Assembly: GCA_944739405.2 (NCBI GenBank)
Contig: OX123205.2
Coordinates: 34,802,475-34,866,474, forward strand
Length of the DNA: 64,000 nt
Reading direction: 5' to 3'
From: Euclidia mi
Lineage: Eukaryota > Arthropoda > Insecta > Lepidoptera > Erebidae
The notes beneath the pieces were generated by a model. That model worked only from the letters and a program-made list of their open reading frames with translations, was not told the origin of the DNA and did no database searches. Position numbers and translations under genes: made by a program. This document shows positions 34,747 through 45,969 of the stretch, in pieces. The first letter of the stretch is position 1, and each line of letters opens with the position of its first letter.

Positions 34747-34899
34747 TTAAGCGGTGAGTGTTTGCTTAAACCAGCATTTGTGCAGACAAATTCTGCCAAG
34801 AGAGTATCATTGACTTGATTGACGTTTTAAGTGACGAGTGATTATTTTAAGCCTAAATTTTGGGCACGGTATAAGCTGGAGTGTGAAAACCTGATAAAA

Positions 34900-35165
34900 T
34901 AGTTTTTAGATTCCACTGCTGGACATAGGCCTATCCTACATATTTAACGTTACAATGGCATTGCGAATCATTAACAGAATTTGGCCTACTTTGCCGCGCT
35001 GGTCAGATTCTCTGATTGACAAGGTTGATACAGAGTTTGATATAGAGTTTCCAGTTAGTATCTTTGGTAGGCACCAAAGATACTTACTGCTTCATGTATT
35101 TTCTTTAGGCGCCTCTGACGACACCCATAGAATGAAATGGGGTAAGAATACAATTGTTTCCATTG
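34900..35165 (-). repeat. SINE 3' half, diverged
   Basis: The plus strand shows CCACTGCTGGACATAGGCCT at the left and GACACCCATAGAATGAAATG at the right. Both occur in the same order in the minus-strand copy at 47472-47700 (CCACTGCTGGACTAGGAAGG ... GACACCCATGGGATGATATG). The 90-codon frame inside is fortuitous. Confidence 0.55.
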
Positions 35166-35224
35166 TACCCTATCTATCTATCTATATCGTCACGCCTGTC
35201 TCCCATTGGGGTAGGCAGAGACTA

Positions 35225-37592
35225 TAGAACGCCACATGCTTCGGTTCAAACATACTTCTTTCGCTTCCTCGACATTCATTAAACTCATCATGCATGCGCG
35301 TCAGTTATGGGTACTTTTAATTTGGCCCTTTTTCAGTACGTCACCTATTTGGTCGGCGTACGTCCGCCTAGGGCGTCCCCTACCGACATTTCCATTCATT
35401 CTCGCACGATACACTCCTTTCGTATTCCTTCTTTCATCCATCCGTTCCAAATGTCCAAACCAACGCAACATTTCTTTTTCAACCTTTGTCACTACATCTT
35501 CTTTTAGACCACACTTCTCTCGTATCACACTGTTTTTCACTTTATCAATCAGCCTTACTCCGCACATACTCCTTAAAGCTCTCATCTCCACAGCATTGAT
35601 TCTACTTTAATGCTTCTTGTGCCATACCCATGATTCACTACCATACATCAGTGTTGGCGCCAAAACTCCCTGCAGTATAGCAAGGCGAGCTTGGTTTGGG
35701 AAAATATCATTGCTGATGATGGACTGTAAGGCGCCATTCACACAATTTCCTGCTTTCACTCTCCTTTCAATATCTCCCTCACATTTTCCATCTCTCGTAA
35801 ACAAAGACCCTAAATATACAAACTCGTTCACTTGCTCCACTTTTTCATCTCCTTTCATTACGTCACATTTAGTTACCCTATCATCCCTCTCTATGACCAT
35901 GACTTTGGTTTTGTTAACATTCACTTTCATACCTTTCTTCTTATACGCTTCATTCATCGTGGTGACCATCTGCTGCAAATCCAACGCTGACGATGCAAAT
36001 AGAACCTGATCGTCAGCGTATAGCAGGGTCTTAAACACTGACCCACCCATTCTTAATCCACATTCAAACTCTTTCAGATCGGTCAAACAACTGTCCATGA
36101 ACAGATTAAACAGCCAAGGAGACGCTACACATCCCTGTCTAACACCACGAACAATGTTAAACCAGTCCGTGTAGGCCCCGTTTATTCTGACACAGGCACT
36201 TGAATCCCTATATAAGGATTCAAGTGCCCGTATCAGACTGCTGGTCACTCCATACACAGAAAGTGTTGACCAAAGTTCATCCCTCACCACTCGATCGTAA
36301 GCCTTTTCCAGGTCAATAAAGGCGCAGAAAACCTTCTGGTGTTTACTTAAGACTTTCTCTGCAATGCACCTTAAGGAAAAGACTTGATCCGTACATCCCA
36401 TTCCCTTTCTGAATCCCGCTTGCACATCCCAAATTTTACAGTCCGTTTCAGAAATCACTCTTTCAATCAGTATCTTTGCATACAATTTGCCAACAATACT
36501 CAGGAGGCTGATACCGCGATAATTTTTGCATTCCTGCTGTGACCCTTTGCCCTTGTACAGTGGCACAATAACGGCTTTGTTCCAGTCACCTGGTACACGA
36601 CCGGACCGCCAACATTTATTAAACAGTAGATACAGCAGGCTTGCAGTGACGCCTTCGCCTACCTTGAGCATTTCAGCAGATATCCTGTCATATCCCGCAG
36701 CTTTACCCACCTTCATACTTTTCAATGCATATCGTATCTCTTCCATACTTATCCCACTTTCACAATTATCTGCCTCATTCGTTACTATATTCCTATTGTC
36801 GCTCCCTCCTCGTTCAAACAAATTCTCAAAATATACCTTCCACTGATTCAGAACTTCCCCATGCTCTCTAATAATACTTCCATTTATATCCCTCATCACA
36901 CCAACTTTCGAAACCTCTGATTTGCCTCGGGCTGTTCTGACCAAGTGCCAGAATAATTTGATATTGGCCCGAAAATGTTGGGCAAATTTTCTATCAAATT
37001 TATCCTTGCATTCTTCTTTCTTTCTTCTCACTATCTCTTTTACTTTATATTTCAACCTGTCATACTTTTCTTTTACAATTTTTTCATTGTCATTCACACC
37101 ACCTTGTACTCTTTTGTTGGCTCTTAAGGCCAGCAAGTCCATCCAAGCTTTGCGCTTTTCCGCAACCACACCGCTTACTTCTTGATCCCACCATTCATTA
37201 CAAATTTTCTTAACGTTCTTCCTCTTGCTTACGCCACATACTTGAGTGGCTGTCTCAATCATTCCATTCTTAAACTCTTTCCAAAATTCTTCTATTTCGC
37301 ACTCTTCTTTCTCAAACAAATCTTTTAACCTCACTTCCAATATCTCTTTATACTGATCGCGTATATCCTCTTCTGCCAATCTTTCAACTTTCACTCTTTC
37401 TATGGCAGGCGAGTGTATGCGAGGCCGATGGCGCCATTTAGTTGTTAGTCCCGCTATATGACTAACTACCAAAAAATGGTCAGTACCCACATTCAAGCCT
37501 CGGTACACTCTGGTATCTTTCACTTTTCCTTTTAAACGTTCATCTACCACAACAAAATCTATCATACTTCGTTCTGTCTGCCTTTGTGCCAT
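35225..37592 (-). pseudogene. LINE-A reverse transcriptase and C-terminal tail
   Basis: A 661-codon frame ends at TAA 35607-35609. RT landmarks: AGYDRISAEMLK, VPLYKGKGSQQECKNYRGIS, IWDVQAGFRKGMGCTDQVFS, FCAFIDLEKAYDRV, GVRQGCVASPWLFNLFMDSC and the catalytic LLYADDQVLFAS (YADD at 36010-36021, about residue 524), then VNKTKVMV and EFVYLGSLFT. After WVWHKKH the stop replaces a sense codon. The same frame continues with INAVEMRALRSMCGV, VEKEMLRWFGHLERM and GRGRPRRTYADQ until another TGA near 35301, and then ACMMSLMNVEEAKEV. Apart from point lesions the RT is well preserved, suggesting moderate age. Confidence 0.88.
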
Positions 37593-38349
37593 GTATACAT
37601 ATGAATCATCTTGTGACTAAACCAAGTGTTAGTCACAACAAGTTTTCTCTCCATACAAATGTCCAGCAAACACTCACCATTTTCATTCACTCTCTCATCA
37701 CCAAATCGCCCTAGAACCCTTTCACATCCATCACGAGACACACCTACCCAGCCATTAAAGTCGCGCAACATAATTATTCTTTCATTATTCTCACACCTAG
37801 CAAGCACATCTCTGACCTTGTCCCAGAATTCCTCTCTGACATTCAATGGTTTGGACATGTCTGGAGCATAAACACATACAACAAAAACTTTCATTAAGCC
37901 AATCTTTAATCGCATCCAAAGAAGCCTGGAGTTGACATATTCATATTCTTTCACACACTCATTCATTCTTTCTGACAGAATCATTCCAACTCCTCGGCTA
38001 GCCCTTTCAGACTCAACAACTCCAGACGTGTTGAGCAACCTTTCTTCTTTGTTTCACTCACCCCCAGTATATCAATTTTCCTTACATCCATCGTATCACA
38101 CAATTCATCGATCTTACTATCCACTCCTCCACAAACATTCACCGTTGCAAACAGGCATTCCCTAGCCCTCTTTTTGCCTCTGTTGGACGGGGAGACAAAA
38201 CGTGACGTGTGGCAAAGCGCGTCGCCGTTGAGAATTTTGCCCCCCCCAAATACGATGGGGCAGTCTGAGCCACAATGCTCAGAGAGGGATTCTCCGGTAG
38301 AACCGGTACCCTCCTGGGGTAGAGTAATATTTAATCCCCTTAAAGCCAT
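37562..38349 (-). pseudogene. LINE-A endonuclease region, frameshifted
   Basis: This part nicks target DNA to prime reverse transcription. Minus-strand blocks seen: LFATVNVCGG and KIDILGVSETKKKG (catalytic E of AP endonucleases), then, in a new frame from about 38038, GVVESERASRGVGMILSERM, VFVVCVYAPDMSK and RIIMLRDFNGWVG (the usual GDFN is RDFN here), and TNTWFSHKMIHMYTW. The junction after SETKKKG is shorter than expected for the family, implying a small deletion with the frame change. A second frame change at about 37590 leads to the RT frame, where SMIDFVVVDERLKGKV and GTDHFLVVSHI complete the endonuclease. Confidence 0.8.
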
Positions 38350-38619
38350 TGCGCCATCTTCTTCACCTCTACTACGGATAAGGAAAGGAACGGAAATACA
38401 GGATAGGATAGGGGAATGTTAAAGGAGGTTGGTGTTTGGGAAAGGATGTCAAAGGTAACAAAGGATGCCGCAATCACGGAAGGGATATTGGTAGTGATTG
38501 CGACAGCTCGAGCAAGCCGGGAGCGCAAACCCGAATGCCTCTTCTCTACGATCGGACAGATCAGTAGAGCGGAAGCACACCCTGACTGAACTGTACTGTC
38601 CCCAGTAGAATTTATTAAA

Positions 38620-39060
38620 GAGCAGACAAAGTCGCAATTTCTACTAGAAAGAACACATTAACCCCACAACACATGCGTGAGACATTATCCCACAGTTTGG
38701 TTTTATATTCTTAGACTTAGATTCTGTCTGTGCTTTGGTCTTTTATACACTTGATCATCATTCTTGTTGGTATTCTGCCCCACCGCTTGGCACAAACCAC
38801 TTCTAATTATAAGAATAAGGCACTAACTCATTAAGATGGCTAAATGGTAGATGTCTCGTCTTTCGCGAACATTGTCTCTCTAACATAAAGAATTCCTCAA
38901 GATGTTTTCCTTCACAGTTTAGCAAGCGATAATCAACAGTCATCTATCTCTTATCTTACTTGATCTGGGGGCCGTAATAGATACATTTATTACCCAATGA
39001 AGCAAGAACTTCTATCAATTAACTAACTAAACAAAATTCGTTAAATAGCAATAGTCTCGC
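38620..39060. other. Anonymous sequence between elements
   Basis: I see no gene, SINE head or inverted repeat here. Confidence 0.4.
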
Positions 39061-39067
39061 CCCCTAT

Positions 39068-39165
39068 AGCGTGTCTCCTAAAATTCATAAGCCGAAATGT
39101 GGGTATAATATTACACCTCTGTCTAAACCTTTGGGGATACAGGGGTGAGGCTATAAAAAAAAAGG
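39068..39165 (+). repeat. SINE 3' fragment with LINE-A-type tail
   Basis: GCCGAAATGTGGGTATAATA, TTACACCTCTGTCTAAACC and TTTGGGGATACAGGGGTGAG, then an A-run, match the 3' part of the SINE at 11617-11868 on the opposite strand. It is 5'-truncated. Confidence 0.6.
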
Positions 39166-39823
39166 GCAAGTGCCAGTCTGACCCGCGCACCAAGGGTTTC
39201 GGTACGCATTTTAACTTATTTGAGGTTGGTGCTAATTACGCTAGTCCTCTAAATCTGTATGAGCGCCTATACAACTTAGTGGACTATTTTAAAATGCTGT
39301 CTACTATGTTTGTATGGGGACACCCTTAAATTTTCCACTTTTTTATTTTTTGTATTTTTTCCTTTATTTGTGCTGTAAGACCCTGCCAAGTTTTGGCCAA
39401 ATTTCGTGATTCTAGTTCAACGGGAACTACCATATAAGTTTTCGACCCTAAACCTAAAGGGTACTTACGGTTGACCTAAAATTGACAATTTTTGTTAAAA
39501 CCAAGGTCTTACAGCACAAGTTAAGGAAAAATTCCGAAAATTAAAAACGTTGAAAATTAAGGTTAATTTTGGTAAAAATCGTTCGCAAAAATCTAATTTT
39601 GACTATATCTTTTTATACACTATTTTCTGATTTTTATACACCTAATAGGAACCATAGACCTCAGTATCTGGTTTAAATTTCAATTTGCTAGGCCCACCAG
39701 TTCCTGAGAAAATCGGTGGTGACACACGGACAGAAAGACAGAGAGACAGACAGACAGACGGACAAGAAAGTGATCTTATAAGGGATCCTTTTTTACCTTG
39801 TGAGGTACGGAACCCTAATTAAT
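39166..39823 (+). repeat. Diverged dispersed repeat ending in GAGGTACGGAACCCTAA
   Basis: It starts GGGCAAGTGCCAGTCTGACC and ends with a GACAGACAGACAGACGGACA run, then GATCTTATAAGGGATCC and GAGGTACGGAACCCTAA. This start/end pairing is widespread in lepidopteran genomes from general knowledge. The unit is non-coding; an imperfect internal inverted pair TGTGCTGTAAGACC / GGTCTTACAGCACA (about 39370 and 39510) suggests a foldback DNA element. Confidence 0.55.
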
Positions 39824-40289
39824 AGTCGATTTTAAGTAAAATTAAATAGCATACATTCAGACCAAAACAAGCCACCTGCATACATAACCAAGTAAAAAAA
39901 TAAAGTTTGTTTTAACGCAAAATCAACTGGACTGGAGCTCGTTGGCTGACTCAGCGACAATGTGTAAAGAAGCATGTAATATACATTGCTCCTTATTTGC
40001 CAATGTATGTACGAGTATTTAAAGGTGCGATGAGTAAGCATATTTGGGTTAACTGTGTACCGATATTCAAGGTGATTTTGAAAGACAGGTTATTAAATTT
40101 TAAAGGTTGTTTGCCACTGTACCTTGAATATTTATTTAATTTTCATGAGTGTCACATTGAGACCTACGCGAATATATGAATAAACTTTAATAGATTGAAG
40201 TTTTTACTTCGGCTACGGCTCCCAGATCTGATCGTATAAGATAACGGACTGTTGATCGTTAATAAAATTATCTCTTGCTATGTGTGAAG

Positions 40290-40340
40290 AACCTCCTTTC
40301 AAAGGAGAGGCCTAGTCCAGCAGTGCGTCAAAAGGCGCGC
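40290..40340 (+). repeat. Short SINE-tail fragment
   Basis: CCTCCTTTCAAAGGAGAGGC, then TAGTCCAGCAGTG, is the inverted equivalent of the segment at 47490-47530 (CCACTGCTGGACTAGGAAGG, TCTCCTTTAAAAGGAGG). Confidence 0.5.
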
Positions 40341-40407
40341 CTATACGTGCCTACATGCGCTTCCAAAAACGAGCTATGCGCGTATAAAACGTTAATCTGA
40401 AACCGCC
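40325..40407 (-). mobile_element. Half of a 14.5-kb-type MITE, inverted
   Basis: Read on the minus strand: GGGCGGTTTCAGATTAACGT, TTTATACGCGC, CTCGTTTTTGGAAGCGCATG, TAGGCACGTATAGGCGCGCC and TTTTG. This follows the left arm of the element at 14530-14834 almost base for base, then stops. The other arm is missing. Confidence 0.75.
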
Positions 40408-40739
40408 CATAGACCCGTTACATAAATATATTTCCAAATCCGTTTGCACAGATCAGAATGCAAATTTCCAATTATGCAACAGATTTTATTAGTTACTTTT
40501 TCTACTCTATATTTAGTTTTAAAAATAGTTCTCTATCGAATGACTAAGCTAACGGAATAAGTTGCTAAGCAGAATGAAATACTTCTAAATGTATGTCAGA
40601 TATTACTATACTTTTATAATTATAATACGTACCTATGTGTATTGCTCGGTAGAATAATGTTTGTATGATGTATGATAAACGGCTGATTTTTATTTGTATG
40701 CACTTCACCAAAAAGAGCAACATTTGAACAGTCATACGC

Positions 40740-41020
40740 TGCGCACCCTTGGTTGAATTGGCTTCGATATTCCATCAACGACCGGTACGATTCCAATCGT
40801 CGTCTCTCGCCAGAATCGAATTATGTCCCCCCACAAGACGTAATGGCGCTCTCGAATGTGGTTCCGGATTCCATCTACTTGTGATGGACCATTTCACTGA
40901 TCTATGTGCTTCGGAGCTTTTTCAACATCTGGTTTGGTGAGGGGCTGAATCACGGTCAGACAAGCCGACTTCAATATGTCAAAATAAATAATAAATAAAA
41001 TAAAATAATATAAAAAGCCT
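40740..41020 (+). other. Possible retroposon 3' end, unidentified
   Basis: A GC-richer 240-bp stretch with open frames (63 codons in one frame; about 50 in another including SNRRLSPESNYVPPQDVMAL) ends in an A-rich AATAAATAATAAATAAAATA tail. That layout fits a retroposed sequence. I do not recognise the protein. Confidence 0.3.
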
Positions 41021-41161
41021 TTTATTTCACGGTACTAAGGTAAAAAATTACATTAATTATAGCATTATTACCTACTTAGCACTAGTTTAAAATTCATGCA
41101 ACAAAGGGATTAGTAAAATTAACAATTAAATTATTACAATAATAAGTTCATTACAAAAAAA

Positions 41162-41430
41162 TTGGTTGCCTGTAAAGTCGGTATACGGGCGAAAGTTTTA
41201 CGTGACAACGACTTTGAGTGGTAAAATAATTTTAATGTGAATATTCATTCGTATAGTAGGAAGAAGGATGAAAGACGCGTGCCTTTCACTTTTTATGTCT
41301 GTCTCTCTCGCTCTTAGGCGGGACGCGTGCCTCTCACTCGCTCTCATTGTGAGCGCATAACGTGAGCGGAGCGTAACGCAGTTTCTTGAAGTGTCACCCG
41401 GCAAACCAATTTATAAGACGTTGTCACGTC
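41162..41430 (-). repeat. 269-bp repeat, copy 2 (inverted twin of 7464-7732)
   Basis: The reverse complement of the unit at 7464-7732, with no difference found by eye over 269 bases. It is flanked by A-runs of 7 and 8 on the plus strand, corresponding to T-runs around copy 1. The 33-kb separation and opposite orientation rule out a simple tandem origin. Confidence 0.75.
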
Positions 41431-41678
41431 AAAAAAAATTTAAAACTGTTTTAAAAAATTAATGTAATATTTTCCAAATTCATTAAAATGCATTTTTTGT
41501 TTGATCTCAAATTAAAGAATATTTAAAATTTTAAAATTTGTATTACTTACATACAATTTATTAATAGGAAATCTAATTAATAAAATAAAATAATAATTAA
41601 TAGGAATCTAATATTTCAAAAATAAATTAATTTTAAAATGTGATCAAAAATAAATATAAAACCATACGTGAACCCCTC

Positions 41679-44501
41679 TCAGTTGAGGGTGAAGGCCTCC
41701 TCCAGAGATGCCCAATATTCTCTGTCTTTTGCTTTTTCCATCCATAGTTTGCCAGCTGTTTCTATGATATCATCTGCCCATCTGGTTTTTGGTCTTCCTC
41801 TTTTTCTTATTCCTGTGGGTCCTGACCATGACGTCAGCCGATTTGTCCATCGATCGTCCCTCATTCTCGCTACGTGGCCCGCCCATCGCCATTTTAATTT
41901 CTTTGAGTAGCTTAGAGCGTCTGTTACTCCTGATACTTCTCTTATGTTAGAATGGCGTATTTTTTTAACTTTTCTAATTTTTAACATGCTTCTTTCCATG
42001 CTCCTTTGGCAACTCGTGATTTTGTTTTTAGCTCGGCGTGTGAATTTCCAGGTTTGGCAACCATATGTGAGTGACGGCAGGAGACAGCTATCCATGACCT
42101 TCCTTTTAATTTTTACCGGCATCTGACTTCTGAAAATTTCTTTTAGGCTCCAATATTTTTTCCATGTCCCTTTTATTCTTCTTTCAATTTCTTGTTCATT
42201 GTTGTCTTTGTTGAAAGATACTTGTTTGCCAAGATAGATGTAGGAGTTGACGTATTCTAATGCTGTGTAGCCAAGTTTTATTTCATGTTCTGATGCGTTT
42301 GTCATCACTTTTGTTTTGCTAAAGTTGATCTCTAGGCCTGACTCGCTACTTGCTTTCTGTAGTGTGGCTATCATGTTTTCTAACTCCTCACTATTTTCTG
42401 ACATCAATACTAAGTCATCAGCAAACCTTAGGTGACTGATATACTCCCCTTTTATGTTTAGGCCTACTCTATTCCAATTTATTCCTTAATGATCGCCTCT
42501 AGCACTGCAATGAAGATTTTGGGTGAGAGAGGGGGTCTCCTTGCCTGACTCCTCTTCTAATTGGAATAGGTGCTCCTGTTGTCTCTAGCTTCACTCTGCT
42601 AGTACTGTTGTCGTAGAGGTATTTGAGCACTCTGATGTATTTTGTCTCCACTTTTTGTGACTGTAGAGCTTCCCATATCGATTGGTGGTGTATTGTATCG
42701 AAGGCTTTTTGGTAGTCTATAAAGGCTACGTAGAGTGGCCTTTGGAAATCTTGGTACTTTTCGATAACCTGTTCCAATGAGTGGATGTGGTCCACTGTAG
42801 AGTAGCCTCTTCGGAATCCCGCCTGTTCGATCGGCTGTTGTGAGTCGAGTGTGGAGCTAATTCTTTTCGCTATAATCGAAGAGAACAATTTGTATAGCGA
42901 AGGCAGAAGACTGATGGGTCGGTAGTTGCTTATGTCGCTGGGGTCCCCTTTTTTATACAATAAAATAATATTTGACTCTAACCACTGTTGAGGCGTTTTA
43001 GAGGTATCTAATATCTTGTTAAAGAGTATCGCCAGAGGTGTAGCAAGGAGAGTGCAAGCAGTTTTTATTGCTTCGTTTGTTAACTTGTCCGGCCCCGGAC
43101 TTTTGTCTGATTTTAGCCGTTTTATTTCTTGAACAATTTCGACTTCATCCACTGGGTTTGTTTCTGTAGCGTTCGGGGGTTCTTAGAGTAAAAATTGATG
43201 GCATACGTGGTTCTCTGGTGAATTGTACAATTTTTTTGTAAAAGTCCGTGGCTATTTGCAGTATATCTTTTCTGTTGTGTGATATTTTGTCTGATCCACG
43301 AAGACCCTCTATCCATGTTTTGTGAGATTTTAGTTCGTCGTAAGCTCGCTTTAAACTGTTTGACAAATTAAGGTGTTTCTCTATAGTATCCCTTCGATGT
43401 TTCTTGTAGTCTTGTCGTATACATTTACTTATTAGTTTATATAGAGCTCTTAACTCATTTTTCATTGCTCTCGACTTAGGCTTCACTTTTTGTACCTCTC
43501 TTCTTCTCTCTATTAATGTTTTCGTGTGTTCAGATATGACACTACTTTTTTTATCTATATTATCTAATTTGGGTGTAAGAGCCGTTTGTAAGCTGTTTTC
43601 GATAGCAGAAATTATTTTGTTGTAATAAGTTTGGACTGTATCGTCCTCATACTCATGGATAAGATGGTCTTGATGGTTTTTCAGTGCTTCTAAATATCTT
43701 GAAATTTCTTCATTGGTTTTCAGTGTACTTTTTGGGTATTTTTCGAAGGATTTTCTATTCTTTTTTGTTGTTTTAAAGTTGAAAGCTGCCCTGACGCATC
43801 TGTGGTCCGAAGGAAATGGGACATTTAATACTTGTATATCTTGGACGTTCCTTTGTAAGTTTGTCAGAATGTAGTCGAGTTCGTTCTTGGTTTTCCCATC
43901 TGGAGATCTCCAGGTCCACCTTTGTTTATTTTTCTTTTGAAAAAACGTATTCATTATAGAGAGGTTATTCTCGTGTGCGAACTGTATTAAACGTTCTCCT
44001 CTACTGTTACGTTCACCATATCCATATTTACTTACAATTTGGCTATCTTCGCTCGTTGTTTGGCCTATTTTAGAATTAAAGTCGCCCATGACCACCACTC
44101 GTTCGTCGGATAATTTAAGAGCTTTCTCTATGTTGTTGTAGAAGACCTCTATGTCGTCGTCGTTGGCCGCGTCCGTAGGCGCATAGACTTGTATGATGCT
44201 TATTTTAAATTTATTTATATTGAGTCTCAGAAGCCACTCTTTCTGAAATGCCGATGAAACTTTCGATGTAATTTTTAAGAGACTTTTTAACGAGAAAACC
44301 CACTCCGTACAATCCTGGTGTCTCTCCTATATAGTAAAATATTATATTCTGGCACTCTTGTATTGTATTACCTAGTTGTCTTATTTCTGAAAGGCCGATT
44401 ATGTCAAACTTTGTATTCTGTAGTGCGTTCAAAAGCTCTAGGAGGTGGGTATGAGTCGATAGAGTTCGTACATTATATGTGGCTACATAATATTTATTCA
44501 T
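41679..44501 (-). pseudogene. LINE-B ORF2: AP endonuclease + RT, frameshifted
   Basis: It starts MNKYYVATYNVRTLSTHTHL with FDIIGLSEIRQLG (catalytic E). After a frame change near 44240 it has IIQVYAPTDAANDDDIEVFY, VVVMGDFNSKIG, WTWRSPDGKTKNELDYIL and PFPSDHRCVRA. A second frame change near 43150 precedes the RT: SDKSPGPDKLTNEAIK, ILLYKKGDPSDISNYRPISL, IEQAGFRRGYSTVDHIH, YVAFIDYQKAFDTI and GVRQGDPLS. Frame changes at about 42530 and 42480 lead to HLRFADDLVLMS (FADD at 42413-42424). The tail has WRWAGHVARM, RKRGRPKTRWADDI and REYWASLEEAF, typical of RTE elements. All catalytic motifs remain, so decay is by small indels. Confidence 0.88.
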
Positions 44502-44582
44502 CTCTGGAGGGTTTTGGTCTGATTCTCCCGCGGTGACCAGCCGTCTTGGGAGATTGAGGTTGAGAGGGGCTCGCGTTGATTG

Positions 44583-45420
44583 CTATTCTGTTGTTTGATC
44601 TGGTTCTTGTGTTGGTGTTTGAGAAGAGCGAGTTCTCTGATGTAGAAACGTTGGTTCTTTAATTAGGTAATTTCTCATACTGTTGTTTTTATTGATTTTT
44701 GTGGGCTGCTTTTCGTTTGTAGAGTTTCCTGGTGTTTCTGGCGATTTTGATATGTTTCTTTTCTTGTTAGCTTTCTTGTCGTGTTTAGGTTGTATGTTTG
44801 GGTTGGTACTACGTTCCTTTTGTTTGTGTGTGGTTTCCAGGATAATAATTTTATCATATTTTATGATTGCCTTTTTCCCTAATTCTCTCTCTTTCTGTAG
44901 CTGACTTTGCAGTTCTTTGCGTTTGTTTAGTATTTCTGGGGGGAAGTCTTCTTTTATATAGTAAGGTGATGTCTCGAGTTTTTTCTTACTTTTTAGTATT
45001 TTAATTTTAAGTCCCATGGTCGTCAATGTAACTACAATGGGTCTGGTTTTTCCTCCCTTCTTTCCAAGTCGCCTTACTGACTCGATACTGCTCTCATTGA
45101 TATCAATATTTAATGTGTTGTTTATGATATCCAGAAACCATGTTCTCCAGATCCTGATAGGACCGTTCGCGTTCTTCGACTCCGAAAAATAGTAAATTTC
45201 TTTTCCTTGTAAATCTCTCCAGATAAGCTAATTTAGATTTTTGTGATTCTAATTGCTGTTCCAAAAAATATTTTTCAATTCCAGACTATTAAATTTTTCG
45301 TTGATATTGCTATTTATGGCATTTTTAATATCTTCCTTCATATCTATCATGTCCGCCTTTTGTTGCTTCATTTCTTCTTGCATATTTTTTAATATTATCT
45401 TTATTTCATCCATTTCCATG
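44583..45420 (-). pseudogene. LINE-B ORF1 (coiled coil + RRM-like), frameshifted
   Basis: ORF1 would bind the element RNA. The minus-strand ATG at 45420 opens a 57-codon frame rich in K, E, M and N (IILKNMQEEMKQQKADMIDM), a likely coiled coil, closed by TAG after a frame change near 45250. In other frames follow KLAYLERFTRKRNLLFFGVE (RRM strand), then INESSIESVRRLGKKGG and RPIVVTLTTMGLKIKILKSK, KKLETSPYYIKEDFPPEI and KRKELQSQLQKERE. The RRM / basic C-terminal domain order resembles L1-type ORF1 proteins. The C-terminus is K/N/Q/P-rich and disordered, ending PTQEPDQTTE. Confidence 0.8.
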
Positions 45421-45969
45421 TTATTTATATTGACGCCCTCTTGTGGTAAGTAGTTAGCCTTTTGACTCTAGTTAGCCCTCTTTTGGTAGGTAGCAGAACG
45501 TGATTTATGTTGAGATTTATTGAAAGTGCCTTGGGAGTTCAGCTACTCGACGCTAGATGGCGTTGTTCCATACTTTAAAAAATGACTTGGTGAAAAAGTA
45601 GGTAGGTACTTGCTTGTAAAATTTGAGGTTATGTCATCAGATGGAACAGGATTTCTTGTCAACACAATGATGGTTTTATTTTAGCAACGATTGTTACACT
45701 CCACTGCACTGTTTTTATTAGGATCCAGCTGAAATACACTTTGGAAAATGTTGTTTTTTGTCCAATGCACGTCACTTATTATTTTGGCTTTTTTCATACT
45801 ATTTCTTCGTAATCTCAAGAAAATCAATATGTTCACGTATTTCTTGTCACAACACTTTGATTTGAAAATAGTTTTACGTAAATTTAACCGCTAAAAATAT
45901 TATTTTATCGAGTTAAAACACGGAGTCGAAGTGAACTGCGGCACAGTCGCGACCTCTCCTCCAATATAT

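Larger units (their letters stand above)
35185..38610 (-). mobile_element. LINE-A: near-complete APE-type LINE (RTE-like)
   Basis: The minus-strand order is a 5' leader starting about 38610 (GGGGACAGTACAGTTCAGTC), an AP-type endonuclease (38250-37530), a linker, RT (about 36700-35800), a C-terminal tail (35600-35225) and a short 3' end with GTCTCTGCCTACCCCAATGG, GAGACAGGCGTGA and a GATA microsatellite. The element has frameshifts near 38030 and 37590 and stops at 35607-35609 and about 35301. Other fragments of the family lie at 23.88, 28.31 and 54.0 kb. The clade is inferred from domain order and the tail (WFGHLERM, GRGRPRRTY); no RNase H is present. Confidence 0.85.
41660..45965 (-). mobile_element. 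LINE-B: near-complete RTE-type LINE with ORF1
   Basis: Minus-strand layout: probable 5' UTR (45965-45425, including GTCGCGACTGTGCCGCAGTT), ORF1 with coiled coil and RRM-type domain (45420-44583), then ORF2 with AP endonuclease (44501-43800), RT (43150-42200) and a C-terminal tail ending at 41679. The 3' end is AT-rich. The 5' boundary is inferred from the end of the GC-richer leader and is uncertain. At least five frameshifts in ORF2 and two in ORF1 make it inactive. No flanking duplication was identified. Confidence 0.8.

Noticed and set aside
34955..35227. 90-codon plus-strand frame
   Set aside because: It overlaps a diverged SINE 3' half whose relatives at 47.5 kb are not open.
35617..36846. 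Plus-strand frames of 106-130 codons
   Set aside because: Antisense to the LINE-A RT; no domains.
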